Source: an uncultured Roseiflexaceae bacterium
GTDB lineage: Bacteria; Chloroflexota; Chloroflexia; Chloroflexales; Roseiflexaceae
DNA length: 64,000 bases
Direction of reading: 5' to 3'
NCBI GenBank assembly: GCA_937988885.1
Contig: CALKHR010000080.1
Coordinates: 124,001 to 188,000, forward strand
Positions 52,564 to 62,751 of the stretch are shown one piece after another. Positions within the stretch are counted from its first letter, which is position 1. Each line of letters opens with the position of its first letter. The notes below the pieces were generated by a model. It searched no databases. It was given only the letters and a program-made list of their open reading frames with translations, and was not told the origin of the DNA. Made by a program: the position numbers and the translations under genes.

Positions 52564-55116
52564 ATGGCTCCTCAACGACTCAACCAATCGAATCGTCCCT
52601 TCTGGCGCATCCTGCGGTGGATTGGCCGGATTGTCGCGCTGGCCTCCCTGCTCCTGCTGCTCGCGGGCCTCGCGCTCTGGTTCAGCACGCCCCTGCCCAC
52701 ACCCGAGCGCTTGCGGGCCAACGCTGCCATTGGCAGCACCCGCATCCTCGATCGCAACGGCCAACTGCTGTTCGCCGCCCCCGATCCGCTCAGTGGTTGG
52801 CGGCGCCCGCTGCCCCTCGACGAGATCCCGCTGACGCTGCGGCAAGCCACCATTGCCATCGAGGACCGCGGCTTCTACAGCAATGTGGGCATTGATCTGC
52901 GCGGCATCGCGCGGGCGGCCTGGCTCAACCTGCGCAGCGGCGCTATTGTCGCGGGTGGCTCCACCATCACGCAACAACTGGCCCGCAACTTCCTGCTCGA
53001 ACCGCACCAGGCCCAACAACGCGTCTGGAGCCGCAAACTGCGCGAGGCCGTATTGGCGCTCAAACTCACCGCCAACTACGAGAAAGACGAGATACTCGCG
53101 CTCTACTTGAACCAGACCTACTACGGCGGCATGAGCTACGGCGTCGAGGCCGCTGCCCAGCACTTCTTTGGCAAACCCGCGCGCGACCTCGATCTCGCCG
53201 AATCTGCGCTGCTGGCCGGGCTACCGCAGGCGCCGTCGCACTACGACCCCCTCAACGATCCCGCAGCCGCACAGGCTCGCCAAGCGTTCGTCCTCGACGC
53301 AATGCTCCAGCAAGGCTACATCGACGCCGAACAACACGCCGCAGCGCTCGCCGAACCGCTCCAGTACGCCAACAACGACGCAACAATGCGCGCCCCACAC
53401 TTCGTCACCTACGTGCTGGGCCTGCTCGAAGCCGAATTCGGCCCCGACACGCTCGCGCGGGGCGGCCTGACTATCACCACCACGCTCGACGCCGACCTGA
53501 ACGACGCCGCCCAACGCAGCCTACGCCGCCACTTAGCGCAGTTGGCCGACCCGCACAACGGTGAGCCCGACCACCTCGCCCGCAACGGTGCCGTCCTGGT
53601 GCTGGAGCCGAGCAACGGCGCGATCCTCGCTATGGTCGGCAGCCCGGATTTCGATAACCGCGCCATCCAAGGCCAAGTCAACGCCGTGTTAGCCCGACGC
53701 CAACCCGGCTCCGCTATCAAACCGCTGACCTACGCCGCCGCCCTCGAACGCGGCTGGACGCCCGCCAGCATCCTGTTCGACGTGCCCAGCAACTTCGTTA
53801 CTAACGAAGGCCAACCCTACTCGCCTCAAAACTACGACAGCACCTTCCACGGCCCACTGCTGCTACGCGAGGCGCTGGCCACCTCCTCGAACGTAGCCGC
53901 CGTGAACCTGCTCGACCAGATCGGCATACCCGCCCTGCTCGATATGGCCGAACGCCTCGGCATCGCCAGCCTGCTCGAGAACAGCGGGCGCTACGGTCTC
54001 GCGATCACCCTTGGAGGCGGCGAAGTGACCCTGCTCGAACTGACCAGCGCCTACGCCTCCTTCGCCAACCAGGGCCAGCGCGTGCATCCTACGGCCATTC
54101 TCGCCATCAGCGATGCGAACGGCCAGCCGATCGCTTTGCCCGAAGCGCCGCCCAGCACCACCGTGCTCAGCGCCGATATCGCCTACTTGATCAGCGACAT
54201 CCTCTCCGATCGCTATGCCCGCAGCCGCGCCTTCGGGCTGGGTGGCCCGCTTGAGATCGACCGCCCAGCCGCCGTTAAGACGGGCACTTCCACCGATTGG
54301 CGCGACAACTGGACGCTCGGCTACACGCCCGATCGCGCCGTGGGTGTGTGGGTCGGCAACGCCGACGGTAGCCCCATGCGCGACGTGACTGGCATCAGCG
54401 GCGCAGGGCCGGTCTGGCACGAAGTGATGCTGCTGGCGCATCGTGGCATCGCGCCCAAGCCCTTCGAGCGGCCCAACACCATCGTCGAAACGACCATCTG
54501 CGCCGCGAGCGGCCTGCTGCCCGGCCCGTACTGTTCCGGCACTCGCCAAGAACGCTTTATCGAGGGCACGCAGCCCACCCGCCCCGACGACACGCACATT
54601 CCTGTGTACATCGACCCGCGGCGCGATTGCCGCACACCCGCAGGCTACCCGCCCGAGCACACGATTCTACGCATTTATCGCGTCCTGCCGCCCCAGGCCG
54701 AAGCGTGGGCGCACGAGCAGGGCCTACCGCAGATCCCACGCGAGATCTGTCCGCCTTTGGCCGCCGAAACGAGTGGGAACAGCGCGCCGAAGCCCAGCGC
54801 CGTGCCCATGCCGAGCACCGCGCTCGCCCCAGCTGTGCTCAGCCCGGCCTCCGGCGCGCACTACGTCTACAGCGCCGACCTGCCACCCGAGCGCCAGCGC
54901 ATCCGCCTGCGCGCCCAGGCGGGCATCGGTGCGCGTAGACTGACTATCTACCTGAACGAGCAGCCGTTGGCGCAGTTCACCGCGCCGCCCTACGAAACAT
55001 TCTGGACCATCACGCCGGGCACCTATCGCCTCGTGATCGAGATCGAGGATGAAAACGGCCAATTGCACCGCAGCGCCGAAACGCACTTCAGTGTGAGCGG
55101 CCAGCAAACCAATTAG
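52564..55116 (+). CDS. pbpC: penicillin-binding protein 1C
   Basis: Bifunctional class A PBP: polymerises glycan and cross-links peptides outside the membrane. Order: cytosolic tail, membrane helix (about 20-42), GT51 transglycosylase with EDRGFYSNVGID near 99 and GGSTITQQLARN near 137, transpeptidase with S383-x-x-K (GSAIKP), S441-S-N443 and K572-T-G-T-S, then a C-terminal BiPBP_C/Ig-like domain (about 745-850). That final domain marks the PBP1C branch. The 850-residue length is normal. The giant alpha-2-macroglobulin 0.8 kb downstream is its usual genomic partner, with a Nudix gene between them. Confidence 0.93.
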   Translation: MAPQRLNQSNRPFWRILRWIGRIVALASLLLLLAGLALWFSTPLPTPERLRANAAIGSTRILDRNGQLLFAAPDPLSGWRRPLPLDEIPLTLRQATIAIEDRGFYSNVGIDLRGIARAAWLNLRSGAIVAGGSTITQQLARNFLLEPHQAQQRVWSRKLREAVLALKLTANYEKDEILALYLNQTYYGGMSYGVEAAAQHFFGKPARDLDLAESALLAGLPQAPSHYDPLNDPAAAQARQAFVLDAMLQQGYIDAEQHAAALAEPLQYANNDATMRAPHFVTYVLGLLEAEFGPDTLARGGLTITTTLDADLNDAAQRSLRRHLAQLADPHNGEPDHLARNGAVLVLEPSNGAILAMVGSPDFDNRAIQGQVNAVLARRQPGSAIKPLTYAAALERGWTPASILFDVPSNFVTNEGQPYSPQNYDSTFHGPLLLREALATSSNVAAVNLLDQIGIPALLDMAERLGIASLLENSGRYGLAITLGGGEVTLLELTSAYASFANQGQRVHPTAILAISDANGQPIALPEAPPSTTVLSADIAYLISDILSDRYARSRAFGLGGPLEIDRPAAVKTGTSTDWRDNWTLGYTPDRAVGVWVGNADGSPMRDVTGISGAGPVWHEVMLLAHRGIAPKPFERPNTIVETTICAASGLLPGPYCSGTRQERFIEGTQPTRPDDTHIPVYIDPRRDCRTPAGYPPEHTILRIYRVLPPQAEAWAHEQGLPQIPREICPPLAAETSGNSAPKPSAVPMPSTALAPAVLSPASGAHYVYSADLPPERQRIRLRAQAGIGARRLTIYLNEQPLAQFTAPPYETFWTITPGTYRLVIEIEDENGQLHRSAETHFSVSGQQTN

Positions 55117-55271
55117 CCGCCACGCCACTGCCAAAGCTCGCTATTGTAGTCAGAAGAGCGCAGCCGCAGCCTCATAGCCCGTCGCTACGGCACATCCCCC
55201 ACAAAGGCAACGTGTGGTACGCAGCTCGTATGGCATTGGCTGCATACAAGCGCTAAACCGAGGAGGAACGT

Positions 55272-55820
55272 ATGCCTACATTTGGTGTCGCTACGGCAGT
55301 CTTTCAGGGGAACCGCATTTTGCTCACCAAACGCAACGACTTTGAGGTCTGGTGCCTGCCCGGCGGAGCGATCGAAGACGGCGAAACGCTTGTGGAGGCT
55401 GCAGCCCGCGAGACTCGTGAGGAGACGGGTATCGAAGTTCAAATCACGCGATTCGTCGGTATGTACACGCAACTTCGCACTCACGAAACCTTCCACTTAC
55501 TGACCTTTGCGGGTCACCCGATCGGCGGCAACTTGGATCCTGATCCCAAGGAAGTGGTTGATATCGGCTACTTCGAGCGCGACGGCTTGCCTACGCCGAT
55601 GCTATTTGGCCATGGTCAGCAGATCGCGGATGCTTGGGATGGCTGCGTTGGCACCGCCTACCGATACCAAGTCCACATACCGCCAGAATGCCAAATCTCG
55701 CGCAACGACCTGTATGCGCTGCGCGACCGCTCGGGCCTTAGTCGCCAAGCGTTTTATCTTCAAATGGTGCAACCAATACGACTCGAATCTGATAAACGGC
55801 AGATACCTCCAGATCCATAG
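55272..55820 (+). CDS. Nudix hydrolase
   Basis: Pyrophosphohydrolase of nucleoside-diphosphate-linked compounds. The complete Nudix box GX5EX7REUXEEXGU is present from GAIEDGETLVEAA to ARETREETGIEV (about residues 35-57), preceded by EVWCLPGG. 182 residues. A strong GAGGAGG stands 5 nt before ATG 55272. The C-terminal 60 residues, with WDGCVGTAYRYQ, are beyond the usual core. It lies between pbpC and the alpha-2-macroglobulin gene on the same strand, but there is no evidence that it joins their function. Substrate unknown. Confidence 0.92.
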   Translation: MPTFGVATAVFQGNRILLTKRNDFEVWCLPGGAIEDGETLVEAAARETREETGIEVQITRFVGMYTQLRTHETFHLLTFAGHPIGGNLDPDPKEVVDIGYFERDGLPTPMLFGHGQQIADAWDGCVGTAYRYQVHIPPECQISRNDLYALRDRSGLSRQAFYLQMVQPIRLESDKRQIPPDP

Positions 55821-55928
55821 CTCTGAAACGGACCCTCCTCCAATAACGTCGTAGTAAAAGTATTTGATACTTTCAACTGGTATGAGCGTAGCGACTAAAC
55901 CCAACGTCGTAGCTTTGGAGAAGGATAT

Positions 55929-58900
55929 ATGCGACAAAACCTACCATCTATCCGTCCTCGATACCTGCTGATTGTTGTGCTAATCGGCCTCCTGGTCGGC
56001 GTGAGCATTCCGACAGGGCCGTTGTTGATATCTGGACCGCGTTTGCTTGAGGCGACACCCGCAGATCAGGCCAGCGATGTCAATCCGCAAGCGCCGCTTC
56101 AACTCGTCTTTGATCAGTGGGTCAATACCGAATCGCTCAGCAAAGCGATCAGCTTCAACCCGCCCGTGGAGTTCACCGTCGAGCACGCCGAATCGCCGAG
56201 GCCATGGCGTTCGGTGATCAACGTGGTGCCGAGCGGCGGCTTGCGCTACGGTCAGCGCTACACACTCACGTTGGGTGCGGGGGTGCGCAACCTGCTGGGG
56301 CGCGCAACCGCCGAACCGCAGTCGTTGGCCTTCGCGACCTCCAACTACCTGACGGTGGCGAAGATTGCCCCAGTCGAGCGCGCCGAACGAGTGCCGCTGC
56401 ACACGCCGATCACCATCAACTTCGGCGCGCCTGTCGTATCCCCGGAGCAGGTCGCCGCTGCTGCCGAGGACCCAACCCTGGCCGCTCAGTTGCCGGGCAG
56501 CGGCCAAGATCAACCGACGCTGCTCACGTTGGATCCGCCTGTCGCCGGTGTGGGGCGCTGGCTCTCGCCCACGATGTACGGCTTCTACCCGACCGAGCGC
56601 TTGCGGGCCGCCACGGAATATCGGGCCACGCTCACCGACGCGATCAGCACCGACGGTCGCGCGCAACTGGAGCGACCGCTGACTTGGAACTTCATCACCG
56701 AAGCGCCGCTGTTGCTGGGTACGCAGCCCTTCGACGGCGCCTCGGATGTGCCGGTGGACAGCGTTGTCGAGGTGCAACTCGACCCCGATGTGGACGTTGA
56801 TTCGGCGATGGCGCACTTCGCCCTGGCTGACGCCAGCACGGGAGAGGCGGTGGAGGGCACCTTGCAGCCCTCCGACAGCGGCTTCCTGTTCAAGCCCGCG
56901 GCCCCGCTGGCCCGCAGCGCGAGCTACACCGCCACGTTAGCGCCCGGCATCCAGACGCGCAACGCCAAGCCGTTGAACAACCAGTCGATCGATTGGGATT
57001 TTACCGTGATCGGCGATCTGGAGATCGATCAGGTAGAGCCGCGCCCCGATACGCAACAGGTCGCCACCGATCTGCCGCGCATCAGCGTGCGCTTCAATCA
57101 CCCCGTTGTGGCCGTCACCACGATCAGCCAGCAGCAACAGGTCGCGTCGTTCACCATCGACCCGCCGATCGCGGGTGTGGGCAGTTGGCTCGATACCAGC
57201 ACCTACGTCTTTTCGCCCACCGAGCGCCTGATGGCCGCCAAGGATTATCGCGTGACGGTTGCCGCCGGACTCGCTGACCAGACCGGCGGCGTGCTGCGCG
57301 ATTCCTACGAGTGGAACTTCCGAACCGCCGCCCCACGCCTGATCAAGACTTCGCCATCCAACGGCTATTTGCAGATGTCGCCCAATCCCGTTTTTGAGTT
57401 GTACTTCGATCAACCCATGAACGAGCAGGATCTGCGCGACTTCACACATTTGCGCAACAGCAACACTGGCGAGGAGATCCCAGGCACGATCTCGTTTGAG
57501 CATATCGACGAGCGCGATTTTGTCTACGATCGTGAGGCGGATACGTGGCGCGCCTTGCCGATCGTGTTCAAGGCCGTCTTCACGCCGACCGTCACGCTCG
57601 AACGGGGTGGCTTCTACCAGATTCTGGTGGACATGCGAGCCCGTGCTGCCAACGGTGGCGCGTTGGAGGTTGCATCGGGCAGTTCGTACGGTGTCGCGCC
57701 GCTGCCTGCTTTAGAGAGCATCGACGCCAACATCTTCGGCTTATCGCCCTTCGAGCCTGGCCATATGCCGCTCAGCTTCGATTTCAGCACCAACATGAAT
57801 TGGAGCTCGGTCTGGGAACATCTGCAGATCACGCCGAGCGCCACCGATGTGTACACAAACGGCTTTGGTACGACGTTCCAATTGAACTTTGCGACCCAGC
57901 CCGAGACGGAGTACCGCATCACGTTGTTGCCCGGCGCGCGCGATGTGTACGGCGTAACTATCGACACGGAGCACTCCTTCACGTTCTCCACTACCGCCAT
58001 GCGCCCGCAGGTGATGCTGGCCCCCTCCCGTCGTGTGGGTGTCTACAGCACGTATACGCCCATCAGCGCCCCGTTGCAGCATGTGAATGTGGAGCGCGTC
58101 AGCTATCAACTCTATCAACTCGATCCCGAGCAAGTGCCAACGTTGCACCTCAACACCGACGATTGGCAGGAGTTCGTGCCCGATCCCGCCAGGTTGCAGC
58201 GGGAAGGCGAGCTTGAACTGACTGGTGAGCGCAATCGTTACAAACTCACGCCGATCAATCTCGGTGAACTTGCGGCGGGTGTCTACCTGTTGCAGGTGGA
58301 GAGCCCGAACGGCCCGAGCGATAAGCAGTTGATGGTCGTCAGCCCCTATGCCATCACATTGAAGCGGAGCGCCGAGCAGCTGTTTGTGTGGGTGGTGGAT
58401 CTGGGTAACGGCAAGCCCGTAGCCGATCTTCCGCTGACCGCAGTGGCGTTCTCGTACGATGACCAGGGGCGGTTGCAGCCGATGGATGAGCCGCGCTTGC
58501 TTGGACGCACCGCCGCCGATGGCTCGCTGCTGGCCGATTTCAGCGTATCGGCGACCTACGCGCCGATCTATGTGTCCTCGGCCGCTGGCGAGCAGTTCGT
58601 GTTGGCGAGCTCCCATTGGGATCGCGGCATCAGCGGCTGGGAGTTCGATTTCCCGATGGATCTGTCTGGGCAGGTCTTGAGGGGTAGCATCGTGACCGAT
58701 CGCCCGCTCTACCGCCCTGAGCAGAACGTCTACATTCGTGGCGTGTTCCGCCTCGATAACGATCTTGATCTGCAGTTGCCAGCCGCTGGCCAACGTGCGC
58801 GCCTCCTGGTCGATGATCCGTTTGGCACGACCATCTTATCGACCACGCTCGATTTGAGCGAGTTCGGCACGTTCAACACCAGTTTGCCATTGGGGAGCAA

Positions 58901-61900
58901 CGTTCTTCCTGGCTACTACGATATGTACGCGCGGTTGGACGATTCGCCGAACGGACAGGTGGTGTACGGGCAGTTCCAGGTGGCCGAGTACCGCTTGCCC
59001 GCGTTCGAGGTGAATGTGGTGCCCAGCGCCGCCGATTTGATGCCGGGCGAAGAGTTGAAGGTGCAGGCGACCGCCTCCTACTACACGGGCGGCGCGGTGG
59101 CCGATGCGCCTGTGCAATGGCGCGTGATGGCCTCGCCGCTCTGGTTCAACCCAGCCGATCACGCTTCGCCAGGCTGGGGTTATTCGTTCGGCGATCCCGA
59201 CGACGCCTCGGATTGGTATCGTGGTGACAATCCCCGCGCAGAGTTCAAGTTGTTGGCGATGGGCGAGGGACGTACCGATGGGCAGGGGAACTTTACGATC
59301 TCGCAGGCCGTGAACCTGGAGCAATCCATGCAGGGCCGCCGTTTGGAGGTCGAGTTCGACATTACGGATCGCGATGGTCAGAGTATCACTGGCGCTACGG
59401 AGGTGCTGCTGCATCCTGGCGATGCCTACATCGGCCTGCGCTCCAAGAGCTATATCGGCCAAATCGGCCAGCCGCTTGATATCCAGGTTCAGACGATCGA
59501 TCCGCAGGGCCAGGCGATCGGGCCGCACACCTTCGATGTGCAACTCTACAAACGAGAATGGTTTGTGGTGCGCGAGGATTTGGGTGGCGATGGCTTAGGC
59601 TACAGCGTCAGTTACACCGATACGCTGGTTTCGCAATCCTCCGTCACCACCGATGCGCGGGGCCGCGCCGATGTGCAGGTGACACCCACCAGCGGCGGTC
59701 TGCAGCGCATCGTGGTCGAGGGGCGCGATAGCGCGGGCCACCTGATCCGTTCCAGCATCTTCGTGTGGGTGGGCGGCGAAGGGGCCTTCTGGGGCGTCGA
59801 TAACAGCCTTCGTATGGATCTGATCGCGGATAAACGCGAGTATCGCCCTGGCGAACAGGCCCAGATCCTGATCGCTGCGCCGTATCCGAACATGAGCGCC
59901 TTGGTCACGGTCGAACGGGGCAATGTGCTCGAACATCGCGTGATGCAGTTGCAGGGCACCACCGAACTGCTGCAACTGCCGATCACCAAAGACTTCGCGC
60001 CGAACGTGTACGTCTCGGTGATGCTGATCAAATCGGCGAAGGGCAGCGGCGATCTGCCCGACATGCGGATGGGCATGGTCGAGTTGGTGGTGTCGAGCGA
60101 GCAGCAGCAACTGAACGTGAACATCACACCCAACACCACGCAGGTCGGGCCGCGCGATCAGATCACGTACTCCATCGAAGTCACGGATCACACGGGCAAG
60201 GGCGTGCAGGCCGAGGTGGCGTTGGCGCTGGTGGATAAAGCCATCTTGGCGCTGGCCGACGATAGCAATCCAACCCTGATGCAGGTCTTCTATCGCTGGC
60301 GGATGCTGGGCGTGAGCACCGCGCAATCGCTCACCGAGTTCGCATCGCGGGTGGTGCTCCAGCCCGAGGCGAAGGGCGGCGGTGGCGGTGGCGGTGTTGG
60401 CGGCGGGGAAGATGTACTTGCTCGCCAGAACTTCGCTGGCACGGCCTACTGGAATCCGTCACTGGTCACCGATCAGAACGGCAAGGCGAGCGTCACCGTG
60501 CAACTGCCCGACAACCTGACCACGTGGGTGATGCGCGCTTGGGCCGTCACTCCCGACACGCTGGTCGGTCAATCCGAGACCGAGGTGGTCGCCTCACGAC
60601 AACTGCTGGTGCGCCCGACGCTGCCCCGCTTCCTGACGATGGGCGATCAGGCACAGTTGCAGACGGTGGTGCAGAACAGCACCAACGCCCCGATCAACGC
60701 GACCGTGCGGCTGGTGTTGGGAGGCGACGCGGCTACGCTCAAGGCGAACGGGCCGCAGAGCCAGGAGGTGCAGATCCCCGCGAACGACACCGCACTGCTG
60801 CGCTGGCCCGTCGAGGCTGTTGCGGCGGGGCAGGCGGTGGTGCGCTTCGAGGTGACGGGCGGCGGCTTGCAGGACATCGTTGAGGTGAGCCTGCCCGTGC
60901 AGCGCTTCCTCACGCCCGAGGTGGTCGCGAGCGCTGGGCTGGTGCGCAGCGGCACGCCGCTGGTCGAGACGCTCGCCCTTGAGGCGCGTCCCGGCGAACT
61001 CGAACTCGTGCTCGAACCGTCGTTGGCGGCGGGGATGAGCGACGGCTTGAGCGTCGTGGAGAACAAGGCCTTCGATTGCACCGAGGCGACCGCGAGCGCC
61101 ATCCTCTCCAACGCCGTGAGCTATCGGCTGATGAGCCAATTGGGCGATGCCGATCTCAAGGCGCGCTTGGAGCAGAACCTGACCCGCGACCTACAGCAGT
61201 TGATGCTGCGCCAGAATCTCGATGGTGGCTGGTCGTGGTGCGCCTCCTCGACCAGCGGCGAGCCAAGTTCGCCCTACGTCAGCATCTACGCCGTTCAGAG
61301 CCTGGTAGAGGCGCAGCGGGTGGGCTTCACGGTTGCGCCACAGCGCTACGCCGATGCGCTCGATTACCTGAGCGAGGCGCTCAACGACGAGTTGCGCATG
61401 CCCCGCGATACGGAGACCTCGATGCGGGCGGCGAGTATTCCGAACCTGCGCAGTTATGCGCTGTTCGTGCTGGCCGAGGCGGGCAAGGCCGACCGGGGCC
61501 GCGCTGTGACGCTGTTCGATCAACGGCATCGCTTGCAGGTCTATGGCAAGGCCTACCTGCTGATGACGCTGCAAACACTGGGTGGCGAGCAGCAGCGCGT
61601 CGATACGCTGATCGGCGAACTGATGGAGTCGGCCTTCCTGACCACCACCGATGCGTACTGGCGCGAGCAGCGCATCGATTTCTGGGCCATGAGCAGCGAT
61701 GATCGCAGCACGGCGCTGGCGGTTCAGGCGCTTGTTCGCAGCGACCCGAATAACTTCCTGATCCCGAACGCCGTGCGCCATTTGATGGGTGCCTCGAACG
61801 TGCAGGCCGACGCGCCACGCCTGCATGCCCGCACGACCCTCGAATGGGCCACTATTCTGATGGCGCTGGCCGAGTATCTGCCGCAGACGGGCGAACTCGA

Positions 61901-62585
61901 CGCTAACTATAGCTACGAGGCCGCGCTGAACGGCTCCACGCTCAGCAAGGGCGATGTAAACCGCCAGAACGTGACTACGCCGATCCGCGTGCTGGTCGAT
62001 CTAGCGACCCTCAGCGGGCAGCAGAGCCAGTTGCAGATGCAGCGCGACGGCGAGCCAGGGCGGCTCTACTACACGCTGCGGCTGCGCTACACCGAACCTG
62101 CGGCGCAGGTGCAGGCGCTCGATCGGGGCATTGGCGTCGAGCGTAGCTACGTGGCTGTGGATACCGCCACGCTCTCACCGACGGGCGAACTGGTGCGCGA
62201 GGCGCTCCTGGGCGACGTGGTGCAGGTGCAGCTCACCCTGACCGTGCCCGAGGATATGCCCTACGTGATGGTCGAGGACATGCTGCCTGCGGGCTTGGAG
62301 GCGCTCGACTCCAGCCTCAACACAACCAGTGCAGCGGCGCGGGAGGACTTCGAGCAGACCGACAGCGAGCTGCCTGGGTGGTGGTTCTTCACGCACAGCG
62401 CCGTGCGCGACAACCGCGTGTCGCTGTTCGCCTACGAACTGCCCAAGGGCACGTATCAGTACACATACTTGGCGCGCGCCACCACGCCGGGTAGCTTCCA
62501 GGCACTGCCCGCCACCGCGCATCGCATGTACACGCCCGAGGTGTTTGGCCGCAGCGCGGGCGCCGAGTTCACCATCACACCATAA
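55929..62585 (+). CDS. giant alpha-2-macroglobulin family protein without thioester Gln
   Basis: 2218 residues. An N-terminal signal or anchor (about 13-32) exports it; several Ig-like (Big_5) domains span about 35-650, then MG domains, a bait-like region with a Gly run (near 1482), the A2M domain (NFAGTAYWNPSLVTDQNGKA) and a helical complement-like domain. The thioester site normally reads CxEQ; here it is C1717-T-E-A1720, so no internal thioester can form. Bacterial A2Ms trap proteases in the cell envelope and are often encoded beside pbpC, as here. This one may act by conformational trapping only, or as a scaffold. AAGGATAT lies just before ATG 55929. Confidence 0.9.
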   Translation: MRQNLPSIRPRYLLIVVLIGLLVGVSIPTGPLLISGPRLLEATPADQASDVNPQAPLQLVFDQWVNTESLSKAISFNPPVEFTVEHAESPRPWRSVINVVPSGGLRYGQRYTLTLGAGVRNLLGRATAEPQSLAFATSNYLTVAKIAPVERAERVPLHTPITINFGAPVVSPEQVAAAAEDPTLAAQLPGSGQDQPTLLTLDPPVAGVGRWLSPTMYGFYPTERLRAATEYRATLTDAISTDGRAQLERPLTWNFITEAPLLLGTQPFDGASDVPVDSVVEVQLDPDVDVDSAMAHFALADASTGEAVEGTLQPSDSGFLFKPAAPLARSASYTATLAPGIQTRNAKPLNNQSIDWDFTVIGDLEIDQVEPRPDTQQVATDLPRISVRFNHPVVAVTTISQQQQVASFTIDPPIAGVGSWLDTSTYVFSPTERLMAAKDYRVTVAAGLADQTGGVLRDSYEWNFRTAAPRLIKTSPSNGYLQMSPNPVFELYFDQPMNEQDLRDFTHLRNSNTGEEIPGTISFEHIDERDFVYDREADTWRALPIVFKAVFTPTVTLERGGFYQILVDMRARAANGGALEVASGSSYGVAPLPALESIDANIFGLSPFEPGHMPLSFDFSTNMNWSSVWEHLQITPSATDVYTNGFGTTFQLNFATQPETEYRITLLPGARDVYGVTIDTEHSFTFSTTAMRPQVMLAPSRRVGVYSTYTPISAPLQHVNVERVSYQLYQLDPEQVPTLHLNTDDWQEFVPDPARLQREGELELTGERNRYKLTPINLGELAAGVYLLQVESPNGPSDKQLMVVSPYAITLKRSAEQLFVWVVDLGNGKPVADLPLTAVAFSYDDQGRLQPMDEPRLLGRTAADGSLLADFSVSATYAPIYVSSAAGEQFVLASSHWDRGISGWEFDFPMDLSGQVLRGSIVTDRPLYRPEQNVYIRGVFRLDNDLDLQLPAAGQRARLLVDDPFGTTILSTTLDLSEFGTFNTSLPLGSNVLPGYYDMYARLDDSPNGQVVYGQFQVAEYRLPAFEVNVVPSAADLMPGEELKVQATASYYTGGAVADAPVQWRVMASPLWFNPADHASPGWGYSFGDPDDASDWYRGDNPRAEFKLLAMGEGRTDGQGNFTISQAVNLEQSMQGRRLEVEFDITDRDGQSITGATEVLLHPGDAYIGLRSKSYIGQIGQPLDIQVQTIDPQGQAIGPHTFDVQLYKREWFVVREDLGGDGLGYSVSYTDTLVSQSSVTTDARGRADVQVTPTSGGLQRIVVEGRDSAGHLIRSSIFVWVGGEGAFWGVDNSLRMDLIADKREYRPGEQAQILIAAPYPNMSALVTVERGNVLEHRVMQLQGTTELLQLPITKDFAPNVYVSVMLIKSAKGSGDLPDMRMGMVELVVSSEQQQLNVNITPNTTQVGPRDQITYSIEVTDHTGKGVQAEVALALVDKAILALADDSNPTLMQVFYRWRMLGVSTAQSLTEFASRVVLQPEAKGGGGGGGVGGGEDVLARQNFAGTAYWNPSLVTDQNGKASVTVQLPDNLTTWVMRAWAVTPDTLVGQSETEVVASRQLLVRPTLPRFLTMGDQAQLQTVVQNSTNAPINATVRLVLGGDAATLKANGPQSQEVQIPANDTALLRWPVEAVAAGQAVVRFEVTGGGLQDIVEVSLPVQRFLTPEVVASAGLVRSGTPLVETLALEARPGELELVLEPSLAAGMSDGLSVVENKAFDCTEATASAILSNAVSYRLMSQLGDADLKARLEQNLTRDLQQLMLRQNLDGGWSWCASSTSGEPSSPYVSIYAVQSLVEAQRVGFTVAPQRYADALDYLSEALNDELRMPRDTETSMRAASIPNLRSYALFVLAEAGKADRGRAVTLFDQRHRLQVYGKAYLLMTLQTLGGEQQRVDTLIGELMESAFLTTTDAYWREQRIDFWAMSSDDRSTALAVQALVRSDPNNFLIPNAVRHLMGASNVQADAPRLHARTTLEWATILMALAEYLPQTGELDANYSYEAALNGSTLSKGDVNRQNVTTPIRVLVDLATLSGQQSQLQMQRDGEPGRLYYTLRLRYTEPAAQVQALDRGIGVERSYVAVDTATLSPTGELVREALLGDVVQVQLTLTVPEDMPYVMVEDMLPAGLEALDSSLNTTSAAAREDFEQTDSELPGWWFFTHSAVRDNRVSLFAYELPKGTYQYTYLARATTPGSFQALPATAHRMYTPEVFGRSAGAEFTITP

Positions 62586-62616
62586 CGTTGTGCTCCATCT
62601 GGCTCAACGAGCATTC

Positions 62617-62653
62617 GGAAACGACCTTCGGCGCATAGCTGAAGGTCGTTTCC
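62617..62653. terminator. bidirectional terminator between A2M and zinc-ribbon genes
   Basis: Perfect 13-bp arms GGAAACGACCTTC / GAAGGTCGTTTCC with an 11-nt loop, between two convergent genes. Confidence 0.7.
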
Positions 62654-62751
62654 ACACGAACGGCTAAGGGCCACAACGGCAGATCCCTTATCTCGTGATA
62701 ACAGATGTGGCAAGGAAGGCTTATTTAATCTGTGAAATCTGTGGATTGAAT

